A stretch of 64,000 bases of DNA from Hysterium pulicare CBS 123377 (Eukaryota > Ascomycota > Dothideomycetes > Hysteriales > Hysteriaceae). Every line of letters starts with the position of its first letter. Within the stretch, counting starts at the first letter, position 1. The stretch is from contig AJFK01000616.1 in assembly GCA_000467715.1 (NCBI GenBank), positions 1-64,000 on the forward strand. Reading direction: 5' to 3'. This document shows, piece by piece, positions 22,701 to 34,900 of the stretch. The translations under genes and the position numbers were made by a program. The notes under the pieces were generated by a model that did no database searches, was not told the DNA's origin, and was given only the letters and a program-made list of their open reading frames with translations.

Positions 22701-22756
22701 TGCCCACTTTCTTCCTCCATTTCCCTTAATAAAACGACGCGCACGACGTCTATTAC
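19724..22756. other. Gene-poor 3-kb region with AT-rich patches
   Basis: No convincing gene. Segments around 19850-20000, 20100-20300, 20880-20950 and 21060-21180 are strongly TA-rich (for example ACTATATACTAATACC near 19866), which may mark decayed repeat DNA. Open frames of up to 211 codons (21711-22346) lack domains and have poor coding character. The last ~400 bp are CT-rich and are probably the promoter and 5' UTR of the DUF3659 gene. No terminal repeats or transposase remnants were recognised. Confidence 0.5.
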
Positions 22757-25700
22757 ATGACAGATAATTCCTCCTCCTCCTACACTTACTACTCTTTCCC
22801 ACCTACTCCAAATCGATCCCCTGCTGCATCAAGATCGAGCCACTCCCCCCCTCCATCACAACTATCCCCCACATTCGAAAACATGCCGTCGCCAGCAGCC
22901 GGTAAAGGGGACGGCCTAAGAACACCCACAAAACTCGGCCGAAAGGCTCCCCCACCTAAGCTGCAGAAACAAGAATCAGATTCCGCTGATCCCCAAGAAA
23001 AGGTAGGTGACGCCAAAGACACCGCAGAAGACACCAAAGACCAAGCAACTAAAAAGGCTGGCAAGGCATCACAAGGCAAGGAGGGTTTATCAGAAGCTGA
23101 ACCCAAACCCATCGACGACTCAGACGACAAGGCGGAAGGCGTACAGGAAAGTGTCGAAGATACCGAAGAAGAAGCCGAGGAGACTGGCGACGATGCCACA
23201 CAAAAAGCCGGAGACGAGGCCGACACTAATACTGAGAGCGGCGACGACGCCACAGAAGAGGGCGACAAGGAAGAAAACGACGATGGTCTACTAAAGGGTG
23301 CTCGCGGTCTAGCAGGACGAGCATCAAATCTCGCCGGCAAGAGTGTCAAGGATCCAGCTGGAGCAGCAAAGGACCCGGTGGGAGCATCGAAAGATACTGG
23401 TGACGCAGCCCAAGAAACGGCCGAAGAGGGTGCCGACACTGCTGAAGATACAGCGAAAGGCGCAAAAGACACTGCTGAAGAGACCGCGGAAGAAGGGAAG
23501 GAGAAGGCCGAAGAGACAGCGGATGGTGCAAAAGACACTGCTGGGGAGACAGCGGACGGCGCAAAAGAAACCGCCGAGGAGACAGCTGACGAAGCAAAAG
23601 ACACCGCCGAAGAAGCTACTCCCGACCTCTCCGTTCTCAAAGGTCTTGAGGTTGACGAGGAGGGCCTCATCAAAGATAAAGAAGGGAACACAATTGGCAG
23701 GCTTGTGGAAGGCGATGCCGAAGACCTCGCTGGATATGCCATTGGTGACGATGGCGAGATCCTAGATGACGATGGTGACCTCGTCGGCCGAACCGAGCTT
23801 CTTCCCGAAGTTGCCAAAAAGCAATTGGAGGACGCGAAGGAGGCGGGCGAAAAGAAGATGCCCCCACTCAGCATTCTCAAAGGCCTCACTTGCGATCGAA
23901 GCGGACAAATTCTCAACGACGACGGCGACTTTGTCGGCCATCTTGTCGAGGGCGACCCATCGGAAATCCAAGGAAAGGAATTCAACGAAGATGGCGAGAT
24001 CCTTGATGACGATGGCAACGTCATTGCTCGAGCTGAGCTTCATCCCGACGCTGCCAATCTTGTGGACCAGGATGAAGAAGAAGGCGAAGGCGAAGGCCTT
24101 GCTGATGGCGTCAAGGAAGGCGGCGAAGAAGCTGTCGACGGCGTCGAGGCAGAACTCCCTGGCGTTGAAGCTCTCGAGGGCATGCAAGTCAACGAGGATG
24201 GTGACATCATTAACGAAGACGGCGAAGTCGTCGGAAACCTCGCTGAGGGTAACCTTGAGGATGTGAAAGGCCTCACCGTTAACGACAAGGGTGAAGTCGT
24301 CGATGCCGAAGGAAATGTCCTCGGCAAAGTCGAACTTGCTGAGGGTGCTGCCGAGAAGTTGAAGGAAGCAGCCGCCGGAGCTCTGGACATCAGGATCCTC
24401 GAAGGCCTGAAAGTCAATAAGAAGGGCAAGGTGCTCGACGAAGAAGGCGAAGAAATTGGCGAGCTCAAGGAAGGTGAACCTGAAAAATGTGCTGGAAAGA
24501 CCATCAACGACAAGGGTGAAGTCGTCAACAAGGACGGCGAAGTCATTGGCAAGGTTGAGGTTGTCTCCGGCGAAGCTGCCTTTGAAGCCATGAAGGCGCT
24601 GAAGGAGAAGCTCGGCGAGGCCCCCGAGCCGCCAGAGCCGAAGGAGATCGTTCCTGAATTGGACATTCTTGAAGGCCTGAAGGTGAACAAGAAAGGCCAA
24701 GTCCTCGATGAGGAGGGAGAACCCGTCGGTGAGCTCATTGAGGGCGACCCCAAGGAATGTGCAGGCAAGAAGATCAACGACAAAGGCGAAGTCGTGGACA
24801 AGGATGGAAACGTTCTTGGAAAAGTCAGGACACTTCCCCGCATGCAGACACTCGAGGAAGCCCAGGCCGCTGCTGAAGAGGCCGGAGAGGCTGCCGACGA
24901 AGCTGGAGAGGCTGCCGACGAAGCTGGCGAGGCTGCGGAAGACGCTGAAGCAGCCGCCGAGGAGGCCGGCGAAGAGCTACCGGATATTTCCATTCTTGAA
25001 GGCCTGACAGTCAACAAATCTGGCAAACTCGTCGACAGCAACGGAACCATTGTCGGAGAACTCATCGAAGGTGACGCCAAGAAGCTCTCCAAGTCTGGAA
25101 TCACTTGCGACGCCGAGGGCCAGTTCTGGGACAGCAAGGGCCACGTTATTGGCCGCGCCAAAACCGTAGCAGTTGAGGAGCCTGTCGAGGAAGCTCCATT
25201 TGCTGGCCTCGAAGGCCTCATTGTCGTCAAGGGAGGTATGGTCGAGGACGAAAACGGCAACACAGTCGGCCAAGTCGTCGAAGGCGATGCCAAGAAGTTG
25301 GTCGGCCGTGCTGTTGATGAAGACGGAGACATCCTCGACAAGAAAGGTTCCGTTGTCGGCCATGCCGAACGCTGGGAAGAGCCAGACCCGGAGGCAGAGC
25401 CCGAACCTGAGATTGAGGATCTTTCCGACCTTGAAGGAAAGACGGTCAATAAACAGGGCAATGTCATCGGCGACGAAGGTGTACCCATTGCTCGCTTGGT
25501 AGAGGGCAACGCCAAAGAACTCGCTGGCAAGAAGATTGATGCCGAAGGTCAAATCTGGAACGATTCAGGCAAGGTTATTGGACGTGTGGAATTGATCCCT
25601 CTCAATGAACGCGAGGCTAAGCCCGAAGGTCCATTTGCCGGTCTTCAAGGCCTCCGTGTTGTACCAGATGGCAAAGTTGCCGACGAGGATGACAACATCG

Positions 25701-27615
25701 TCGGATACATTGTCGAAGGCAACCCCAAACGCCTTGTCGGCATGGCTGTTGATGAGGATGGTGACATTCTTGACAAGTATGGTAACGTCAAGGGCCACGC
25801 TGAGCCTCTCGAGGACGAGGAAGAAATACCCGATGACCTCTCCATTCTTGATGGACTTACTCTCAACAAACAAGGAAACCTCGTCAATGCCGAGGGCGTT
25901 CCCGTTGGCCGCCTCGTGGAAGGTAACATCAAGGACCTTGCTGGTCGCAAGAGTGACGGTGAGGGCTTGATCCATAACGACACAGGAAAGGTGGTCGGCC
26001 GATGCGAGCTCATTCCCGAGAACGAGCGTGTCAGCAAGCAAGAAGGACCTTTCGCTGGTCTCGAAGGCCTTAGGGTCGTTAAGGGCGGCAAGGTCGAGGA
26101 TGGGGATGGCAACGTTGTCGGCGAGGTCGTCGAGGGTGACCCCAAGAAACTTGTCGGCCAGGTTGTCGATGAAGACGGTGATATCATTGACAAATATGGC
26201 AATGTCAAAGGTCACGCCGAGCCTTGGGAGGAAGAAGAAGCTCCGGAGATTGATCTTTCATCTCTTGCCGGCTGCACTGTCAACAAGGCAGGCAATGTTG
26301 TCAATGACAACGGCACCATTCTCGGCCGTGTTGTTGAGGGCGATCCAGCCACCATGATCGGCAAGAAGGTCGATGGACAGGGTCAGATCTGGGACAATGC
26401 CGGAAACGTCATTGGCCGTGCTGAGGTCGTCCAAGGGGCTTCCTCTGGCCCTGAAGGACCGTTTGCAGGTTTCGATAACAACACTGTTCGCAAGGACGGA
26501 ACTGTTCAGACCGCAGACAACGAAATCATCGGTCGTGTCATCGAAGGCGACATCAAGAGACTTGAAGGTCACAAGGTCGATGAGGATGGTGATATCAACG
26601 ACAAGAACGGCAACACCATTGGTAAGGCCGAACGTTGGGAGCCTGAGGAGAAGGAGAGGCGCATCAACCCCATGGCCGGTATGCGTGTCAACAAGGAGGG
26701 TGAGGTCCGCGATGAGAATGGAGATGTCATCGGTAGACTCACTGCTGGTGATCTCGGCCACTGTGCGGGTCTTGAGATTGACGACAACGGCTATGTCATC
26801 GACAACGATGGCAATAAGGTCGGGGAAGTTACTCTCTTGGAGAACCTTGTGGAAGAAGAGGATGAGACCGATGAGGAGAAGCAGCGACGAGAGGATTCTG
26901 AACTCGCCGACAAGATGTCCTCTATCTGCCAGCAAACACTTGAGAGGATACAACCCGTTTGCAAGCAAATCACAGAGGTATGTTTACGTTGTTATTTACC
27001 TGTAATCGTCAGATGCTAATGCCACTATAGCTCATCGAGAAAGCCGACCGCACACCCCGCGACGAGCTCGACGAAGAACAACTCGTCAACGACGTCAAGC
27101 CTCTCATCGAGGAAGGCAGCCGCATTCTCAACGAATGCAATGGCTCCCTGCGAGGTCTCGACCCCGATGGCCGCATCGCAGCTCAAGCCAAGGGCCGTGC
27201 CGGCACTAAAGAAGCCACGCCCGAGGAATACCGTCTTGCGGACTTGCTCAAGGAACTCACCACCACTGTTGTCACAACCATCGATAACGCCAAGAAGAAA
27301 ATCTCCGACATGCCCCATGCAAAGAAGAAGCTCAACCCACTCTGGGCTCTTCTCACCGAGCCCCTCTTCCAGATCATTGCTGCTGTCGGTCTTTTGCTCA
27401 CTGGTGTGCTCAACCTTGTCGGCAGACTGCTCAACGGTCTTGGTCTTGGTGGCCTCGTCAATGGGCTGTTGGGGGGCCTTGGTATCAACAAGCTCCTTGG
27501 TGGTCTGGGTCTTGGAAGCATCGGTGAGATGCTCGGTGGCGGCAAGAAAGACAAGAAGAAGGGTGGAGGTGGTGCTATGCCGAGCATCGGTGGTATGCTA
27601 GGCGGTGGCAAGTAA
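22757..27615 (+). CDS. Large DUF3659/LEA-like repeat protein
   Basis: Exons 22757-26977 and 27031-27615 (donor GTATGT, acceptor CTATAG, phase 0) give 1601 residues. Residues ~1-70 are Ser/Pro-rich. About 75-290 is very acidic and Ala/Lys/Asp/Glu-rich with LEA-like repeats of the form KDTAEETADGAKETAEE. Then 14 tandem DUF3659 units of roughly 60-85 residues follow, each with a core like LEGLKVNKKGKVLDEEG..IGEL.EGD...C.GK.INDKGEV.DKDGNVIGK. The C-terminal exon adds a charged helix, and then a hydrophobic Gly/Leu-rich stretch (LLLTGVLNLVGRLLNGLGLGG) ending in Gly/Lys. LEA-like and DUF3659 proteins in fungi have been linked to desiccation or stress tolerance and to conidia; the exact role here is inferred. 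The tail could associate with membranes. Confidence 0.92.
23630..26860 (+). repeat. Fourteen tandem DUF3659 coding repeats
   Basis: Fourteen repeat units lie head to tail inside the preceding gene. From unit 7 on they alternate between two types. One opens FAGLEGLRVVKGGKV and carries VDEDGDILDKYGNVKGHAE. The other opens LSxLxGxTVNKQGN and carries GQIWNDSGKVIGR. This alternation (units 7, 9, 11, 13 versus 8, 10, 12) indicates amplification of a two-unit cassette. Linkers between units are Glu/Pro-rich, and one (near 24870-24970) is an EAGEAADEAGEAAD run. Confidence 0.85.
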
Positions 27616-28706
27616 AAGCTTGCTATTGCTGCTTCACACATTCGGCTGAGATTGTTGTAATATCCTGAGGAGAAGTAGTCCCAGTCAGCGCGTGGGGATG
27701 ATTCGATATGATGTGATACCATAGGCGGACTTGACAAGTCGAGGTTGATGATTCAACTCAAAAAGTAATCATTTCTGTCTAATCCTTTTCCTTGATCATC
27801 TCTTGTTGGCTTTCGGTTTCGGTTTGGCAATGGGTTTCTGATACCTGTTTTCTCTATGTCATGTTTGGATTATTGGGTATGAATATGTTTTCATCATCTT
27901 TCTGTATTATATAGTTACGATAGTAATGAGATGACTTCAGTCTACTGCAAGTAGTATCCTCTCCTCATCGTGTCCCTTTTAACTATTGTCGACTAGAACT
28001 TTCTACATGGATGTATCACTCTCGTGCTCAACCCTAGAGACTTCGTTAAGTTGTGCCATCCTCAGGGGGATAATTCTCCGCCATTCCAGAAGTTGCGGGT
28101 ATGCATTTTGTGGGCAAATATGTGATTCAGCTCCATTCACCCAAAAGCACATCTACCAGCTCCTTCAATACCGCCAGCATGTCCACTACCAAGTCCACTC
28201 TAACATCCATAGAATTAGGAGACTACAACATTATAAGCATAGGCACCAGCCAACTACATATATACATATATAAGCCTCCCCTCCCTTTTCTCCCCTTCCT
28301 TCTCTCTTATCCTAACCTTAAATAGCTAATTGTTCTTTTGCCTGCTAAGGAAACCGCTACTGCCACCGGGACTCCAACTCTAGCGCGAGCAACGTAAACT
28401 CTTATTACTGTTTAAGGAAGCTGTATAGATTAATCTGAAAAGGAGGTTTTGGATTCTTTGTTAGTGAAGATAAGAAGTAGCTAGAATCTAGATTAACGGA
28501 TCAAAGCTACTACTAATTAGAACAACCATTCTTCTTCGTCGAAAGGAGACTCCGCTATGTGATCGCTAGCGCATCGGCTCAACCCATCCATACTTTCCCC
28601 TTGAATCAGACCTACCAATCCTGTACCACCTCCAAACCAAACCAAACCCTTCCATCCTTCTCCTATCCCTCTATCCCACAACCTCCCACCCCTCAGCTCA
28701 ACCCCT
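27616..28706. other. Intergenic region downstream of the DUF3659 gene
   Basis: About 1.1 kb. Includes the 3' UTR of the repeat protein. The part around 28240-28350 and 28400-28520 is AT-rich. Two overlapping plus-strand frames (27986-28325) show no domain. No RNA gene or mobile element recognised. Confidence 0.5.
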
Positions 28707-29022
28707 TTATTTCCCAGAACTATACCTCGACCCCCCCTGCCCATCACTATAATAACCCCTCCCATTATGATTAGAGTAGTAATAGCTTCCATTCCTATAA
28801 CTCAACTAGCTCCCCCCATCTATTCACAGCCAGTCGAGATTGCGTATGGTCAACTTACGTGTTAGAATAGTAGTACGAGTTCGACTTCGAGGCGCTGGAG
28901 CCATAGTCTCGGGAACAGTAGTGGTCTCTCTAGGAATTGGTCCCGCTGCTTGTCGTAGTGTAGCCATCAGAAGACCCCGAGGAGCATGAGCCCGTAGAGG
29001 AGAGAAATGAGTCCTTTTCCAT
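28707..29022 (-). pseudogene. Probable pseudogene of a small Tyr/Ser/Gly-rich fungal protein
   Basis: Reading from an ATG at 29022 (an in-frame ATG also exists at 29208), the minus strand encodes MEKDSFLSSTGSCSSGSSDG and then YTTTSSGTNS. An in-frame TAG at 28930-28932 follows, and the same frame continues as RDHYCSRDYGSSASKSNSYYYSN to 28859. A GTAAGT donor there and an acceptor at 28795 (TTATAG) remove 64 nt and join in phase to NGSYYYSNHNGRGYYSDGQG, ending SSGK-stop at 28707. The in-phase join across a consensus intron and the matching SYYYSN motifs on both sides show a once-functional gene. The single nonsense codon fits CAG to TAG, a CpA to TpA change of the kind RIP makes. An alternative short intron that skips the TAG cannot be excluded. 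Function unknown. Confidence 0.6.
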
Positions 29023-29500
29023 GTTGACGTATTGGACGAAGCCCGAGGTATATGTCGGCATGTGTATCGTAAGAGCAATTAGAGGGACCGAATAACTAGG
29101 AGGAGAGATCCGTTTGCTAGCGTACCATGTTTGTACGTCGTCCCGTGATAAGACACGCGGGCTTGGGGTTTGTGCAATGACTCGTGGCTCTAGAGTGCGG
29201 ACGGGCATGGCTAATATGCGTTTTAGGATTCCGTAGAGGGTTTGAGATTCATTCGTCTATGTACATTCCTCCTGCTCTTCCCTATACCTCGTACTCCCAT
29301 CCGGAGTTGATTATTAAAATAGAGAGGATAGGGAAGGATGGAAACCGTTAGTGATGTGGTGGTAGAGAATTTAGCTCCGATTCATCAAGGGACAAAGTAA
29401 AGTATTGAATGTCGAAAATATAGATTGATTTCGTCTCTCATGCCACGCTAAATCTATTCCCAAAATAATCCCAAAAGCTCCTGGACGTAGTACCATCCCC
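29023..29500. other. Intergenic region beside the MFS gene
   Basis: About 480 bp. The minus-strand open frame extends upstream of the pseudogene to 29208. The remainder is the 3' flank of the MFS gene. Nothing else is seen. Confidence 0.45.
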
Positions 29501-31072
29501 TCACTTCCCCACCTCCTCCATCTCCCTCATCTCCTCCTCATCGCTCCCCCGTCTCCGCTCCCCCTCCCCACCCTCCCCCCCTTTCTCATGCAGATGCAAT
29601 TTCACATTAATAAACATAACCCACAGCCCCAAATCATAGCTAACACGACACACCCCAGCGACCACAAACGCAATCCAGAACCGATCGTTCCCCGCCAAAA
29701 TCCCCGTAGCCGTCGGTCCCACGCTCTGAGCCAGCGTCCTCATCATACTCGTGATGCCCATCACCGCCGTCCGCTCCTCTGGCTTCACGACCGCGGCAAT
29801 GAAGGCGGAGCGTGGGGCCTGGTCCATGCTGTTTAGCGCTGCGCGGAATAGGAGGAGCGTTACGGTCCATGGCAGCCCGCTCGGTAGTGGGATGAACGAG
29901 GAGGCGATGGAAGAGGGGAGATGGGTGAATACCATTGTGTTTATGAGGCCGATGCGATTCGATAGAGGGCCCGCGAAGATGGCGGAGAAGGCGCAGAGGA
30001 ACTGGCTTGCGGATGTGATGTCGCCGAGCGTGGATTTCTTGACGTGGAATTTCAAGTCGACGTAGTAGTTCATTAACGAGTAGGGCACCATTCCATCGGC
30101 TAGCGAGTCCACGGCTAGGAGCGTCCAGAGTTTGTACATGATGGAGCGGGTTGGACGCGAGATCTGCGCGAAGAGATTTTGCTTCTTCTTCTTCTTCCCA
30201 CCTAGCTCTGCACCTCCTATGGGTTTTGCGTCCTCATCCCCTTCGGCTTCCGCTTCGGCCGACGTAGGCGACATAGCCTCGAGCAAAACCTCGGATTCCT
30301 CACTCTTTTCAACGGCTCTCGCCTCGCAGTTCGAACTCATACAAAGCGTCAACCCCATATTCAACAGCCCCATCCCCGTATACACCCAGAAAACAGCGTG
30401 ATAGGCATCTTTCAGCGTCCACCCCTCTCTCCCCTGCAGATAATGGATCACGCGTCCTGAAATCTCCGTCCCTATCGAACTTGACAGCGTAGTCGTAGTC
30501 ACATACCAAGCGAGCACATCTGCACGCGTCTTCGGCGTCGTGAGATGAGACAGCGTACTCTCCTCGACCGCTCTAAAAGGCCCGCAATCCGACCCCGTGG
30601 CACTGATGACGCCAACCACAGCCGCGACCAGCAAGATCCAGAAGTTCTCGAAAACAGCGAAGATAGTCCCCGATATCACCATCATTAAGCTCCCGAAGAA
30701 CAGGATCTTGCGTCGTCCGATTTTGTCGGCGACTAAGGTGAGGAGTATGGAGAGCAGCACGTCGCCGAGCAGAGTCAGCGTCATGAACAGGCCGATTTGC
30801 GGGTCGCTGAAGTCTAGAGAGGCGAAAAAGAGGGCCATTGTTAGAGAGTTGAATCCGTAGGCCACCATTCGGTTGCATCGCGTGAGGATTATTATGTAGG
30901 CGTCCAGACCGGTGGCGCGGACCGAGGAGAGACCTAGGAAGGTGTAGACCGATTTTATCTTATTGGTGATGGCGGACATGATTCTAATTTCTGGTTTCCT
31001 CCTGATATACTCAGGAACAGAATAGAATGAGAGATCTGATGGGTTGGTTAAGGTGAAGATAGGCGAGGCCAA
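29501..31072 (-). CDS. Major facilitator superfamily transporter
   Basis: Single-exon gene of 523 residues (492 if translation begins at the ATG at 30979). The first half has about six hydrophobic spans with the loop 2-3 signature ADKIGRRK (115-122). A long polar cytoplasmic loop of about 60 residues follows (rich in Glu/Ala, then GGKKKKKQNLF), then six more spans. The loop 8-9 counterpart GPLSNRIG is present. The C-terminus is very acidic and Arg-rich (GGEGERRRGSDEEEMREME). The overall 12-span plan fits a plasma-membrane antiporter or sugar/drug-type MFS, but I cannot assign a substrate. The reverse strand of this GC-rich gene also carries sizeable open frames, which are shadows. Confidence 0.9.
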   Translation of the reverse strand: MASPIFTLTNPSDLSFYSVPEYIRRKPEIRIMSAITNKIKSVYTFLGLSSVRATGLDAYIIILTRCNRMVAYGFNSLTMALFFASLDFSDPQIGLFMTLTLLGDVLLSILLTLVADKIGRRKILFFGSLMMVISGTIFAVFENFWILLVAAVVGVISATGSDCGPFRAVEESTLSHLTTPKTRADVLAWYVTTTTLSSSIGTEISGRVIHYLQGREGWTLKDAYHAVFWVYTGMGLLNMGLTLCMSSNCEARAVEKSEESEVLLEAMSPTSAEAEAEGDEDAKPIGGAELGGKKKKKQNLFAQISRPTRSIMYKLWTLLAVDSLADGMVPYSLMNYYVDLKFHVKKSTLGDITSASQFLCAFSAIFAGPLSNRIGLINTMVFTHLPSSIASSFIPLPSGLPWTVTLLLFRAALNSMDQAPRSAFIAAVVKPEERTAVMGITSMMRTLAQSVGPTATGILAGNDRFWIAFVVAGVCRVSYDLGLWVMFINVKLHLHEKGGEGGEGERRRGSDEEEMREMEEVGK

Positions 31073-31901
31073 GCGGCGAGGTTGAGAATATGTAAGAAAG
31101 CATTTGCTGCGTTTACAGCGCTAGAGGGTAGATCTTCCTGAGTCATCGGAAGGAACGGCATGGCGAGTGAACAACCCTCGTCACGTCAGAGAGAGGATGG
31201 CTTTCTCTATGGTTACATGGCTGCTTGTTGAACGGTGCGGGCCGGTGTCGGACTTACCTACCCCGCAGAACCGAGCGAATTGGCGATGCTACTGGTCTTT
31301 CTGAGCGTCTATTCCCGGGTCAGCTTCTTGCATTGAGCCGTTTCCTGGTAGAACGGCTCGATTATAATATATCTCGCATATCGCCTTGTCAGTGCTGGGA
31401 AAGGCGGCATGCTAACTGGACGTCACCTTTCACGCTTAGCCTCAAGCATCGGGATTCGATACAGTCTGAAATTAATAATTATAGGGGAAGAGCCAAAGGT
31501 CCTCATTCCATGCTGATAAGAGATGCTGAGGGAAGCTAGCACACTTCAATGATAGAAAGCCGACATGCAAGACGCTGATGCAATGAGTTATGACGGGTGC
31601 TTTTGGAGCCAACATGTAGTAGGAAAGGTCGAAGTGATTGGGCCACCCATGTATGTGAAGAACAAAGAGAATCGAGCCCATCCTCATCGTAATGCATGGG
31701 AGGAGAGAAAAAAGAACAAGGGAACTATGTGACAATGGAAGACAGAAACGCCCAAAATGCAAATATGTGCGTCCAATGACACAGCCCGCCATGCTTGCTT
31801 GTTCATATATACAACGTCCCCGAACCACGGCCTACACACAATCCTGGTATAGTAATAGTGATGTAATGATCCTTCGTTATACTCGTTTGCCTTGTCACCC
31901 A
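31073..31901. other. Intergenic region between the MFS gene and the CAF120-like gene
   Basis: About 830 bp between two minus-strand genes. Holds the promoter of the MFS gene and the 3' UTR of the CAF120-like gene. Short frames on both strands are without domains. Confidence 0.5.
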
Positions 31902-34900
31902 TTATCCTCGTCTCAATTGACTCTGTTGCTGAGCATATCTTGCTGCTGCTTGTGCCTGATCGAACGATGCCCCGTAGGGCTGTGTTGGAGTCTGCTGTGG
32001 GGCATACGGCGATTGTTGTACGAACCCACCGGCTCCATATTGTGCCTGCATAGGTGGTATTCCCCACGTTGGCCCCGAGGGTTGTTGCGGGAAATATCCT
32101 TGTTGTTGCTGCTGAAGTTGGCCCGGACTCGAGAAAGCGAATGCTTGTTGGAAACCTTGAGGTGTGCCCATCATGACAGGGCTCGGATATGCACCACTTT
32201 GCCCCATCTGCTGCATCTCCATCATTTGACGCTGCTGGGCAGCCATCATCCGCCTGTCAATTTCAGCCTGCATAGCAGAAGTGTGCCGATTGGCTTTTGC
32301 GGCCGCTTTCTCCTGTTCGCGGTTCTCGACATATCCAACCAGACCTGCGGATGACGGTCTCTGAGCATTCTTCGAATTCTGCGATAGGTTAATTAAGGGA
32401 GTGCCCGTCATTCGAGCAATTTGCTCTTGCTCGCGTGCGGATAGTTTAGCTGGCTTTTCGTTCAACAGATTTCCTGCACCTCGAGACTGGGGACGGCTGA
32501 GTGGTCGACTTGGAGGGCGCGCAGGCATTGCTTCTGGAGTTCGCTGAAGGTTAGTCCAATCTCCAGAAACTTGACGGCTTGTTGGTGGAGTATGTGATTT
32601 ACTCCTACCATGAGCATGGAGCGGCAAGTTTCGAGGTTGAGCTGCAGCAGCTGCACGCTGTTGAACCCATTCTTCTGGGTCGAGCTTCTGTCTGTCGGGA
32701 AGAACGCCACTTGTCATTCCCGGCTGCCACACAATATTTCTATTCTCTGACCCAAGTACAGGCTGAGGTGAAGCAGACGAGCTTCGGAAATGGCCTGGCG
32801 TACCTGGGCTGATCCTCCCTGGATTATGTGAGCCGCGCTTTTGGTCATTGTGAAATTGTGCAAGATTCTCCTTTGAGCGTGACGCACTATCGTGCATAGC
32901 TTGGGTCATCGTGCCGCTAGTGCCGGGCCGTTTGCCATCCGGATTAAGGGCGTACGTGGGACCAAAGTCGATGGTTGGAATGTCAGTGGATGACTCTTCT
33001 TTCTTCGCGTTTGGCTTGTAGTGAGCATCGCCAATGACCAAATCCGGTTTCTTGACAAGGTCTGGATTGCCAACAAACTTCAATACTCCGCTTCGAGGTC
33101 GATCTTGGGGTCGAGGAGGTAGCCTTCGGAGCCTGGACTCCTCGCTAATTGTGCTTGCGTAGTCTGCAGTTGATGTAGAGGCTGCATCGTCAGAATATCT
33201 GCTACTGGCCATGCTAGGGTTCCGCAGCAATGACGTATGATTGAGCTCAAGGCGGTCGAGTGCGTCCGGATCGATTACATTGTTTCGTAAACTGCCGAGA
33301 CTTGAGCTTGATGTTGATTGAAAGTCATAGACCTCTCGCGAGGATGTTGAAGACCGACCTGGTACAGGTTTACGCTGAACCTGGCTGCCTCCCGTGGAAG
33401 GGCGCTCCTCTTGAGCAGACATCTCATCACTGTGTTGAAGCTGTGGCAATTCAGCATGTTCAGGGACAGATGGACCTGCTGGTTGATAGACAGTAGGTGA
33501 AGCAACAAACTCGGAATGCTCGACGTAAGGAGAAGCGGGAATGGTAGGGAGCCTGTTTGCGGACTGTCCAGATCTCGAACCTGACATGCCTTGGTGATAA
33601 TGATCAGCCGGCAACCCACGACTGTTAGCATCCAATTGCGCCTGCCATTGATTCCTGTCTTCCATTTGACGATCATACTCTGCACTTCGCCTACCGTCAT
33701 TCCTCAAACTTTCCTGACCCCTCCAAGCAGCCGCAGCTCCTGCGGCCGCAACTACAGCAGGCAGCGGAGAGTGCGTCGCATCTGCTAGTTGATCGAGGGT
33801 GGCAGGATCAATCTGCGAGTTTGGCTTCATCATCTGTGGAGGTAGATATGGCTGTGTAGGTGGCTTCTGGCTTGGTCCATGTGCGAATGCAGGCGGAGAA
33901 GCTACGGGGCCTCGTGGAAGAGCCGTGGGTGGTTGCATGTTTGGTAAATTTCGCGGCTCTGGGGTAAACCGGTCGTCACCGTCTGTTTCATATCCTTCGT
34001 GATACTGACCTGACACGCCCTCATTGTTGAAGCTTCGATGCTCAGGAGGCGGCGGCGGAGTATCAAACCTATTAGTAGCATTGGCCCCGTACGCCAATCT
34101 CGATGGAGTATCTGCATTGTACTGCCTGTATCCATTCGCCTCTGAAACGGACCGCTGGTGACGAGGAGTGGCGAATGTAGTAACTGGTGCAGAATCCACA
34201 CGACGAGGACCATGAGGCTCAAATTCGCTGGGTCGTGTTGGCGAGGGCCTTCGAGTAGACGGTTGCGATCGAACGGACGCAGTCTCCTCAAATCGTAATG
34301 CACCGTTGCGAGAGGGTGGCAAACTCGCACGACTGACAGTATTTCGGCGACTGCTTGTTTGACTGTGGTTGCGGCTCGGTATCGTCGTCATACGCTTTGA
34401 GGTAAGATCCTTAAGCTGCTTTCTCCACTGTCGCTCGGACCAAGTTTGGCTCCCATCCGTGTGAATCAAACTCACCACATCCCACATTTCTAAGTAGCCA
34501 TAACGTCTATCTGGCGGCATCGCAAACATCAAACCACGTGTATCCAACACATCAGATATCAACTTCGTGGGTCTTCCGTATAATGCAAAGACGTCAAATA
34601 CAGGGAACAGAAAGCGTAGCATGATCTCGAAGCCAGATACAGCAGGGTGGCTTTCTGCCATGACGAACACAAAACCTTCGGTTACTGACTCAGGATTCGA
34701 GTGTATGGTGATCCTTCCTTCAACCTTGACCAGAGTGGATTGATCGATTAAAGGTTTCGATTGCGGGTAGATTGCGTATGCCGCATAAGCGTCGGTCACC
34801 GTGGCGATTGGCCGAGTCTTCTTTGTGACCTTTTTCGTATCGTAGAACTTAATATCGCCCTTGAGTACAATAGGCGTCCGATTATAGATCGTGGATTTCT

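Noticed and set aside
23762-26215. Long open frames on the reverse strand of the DUF3659 gene (for example 24040-25530 and 25565-26215)
   Set aside because: They mirror the repeat codons of the plus-strand gene, which has clear domain repeats. Ser/Pro-rich composition is a shadow effect.
30132-30401. Open frames on the plus strand inside the MFS gene
   Set aside because: Shadows of a GC-rich minus-strand coding region.
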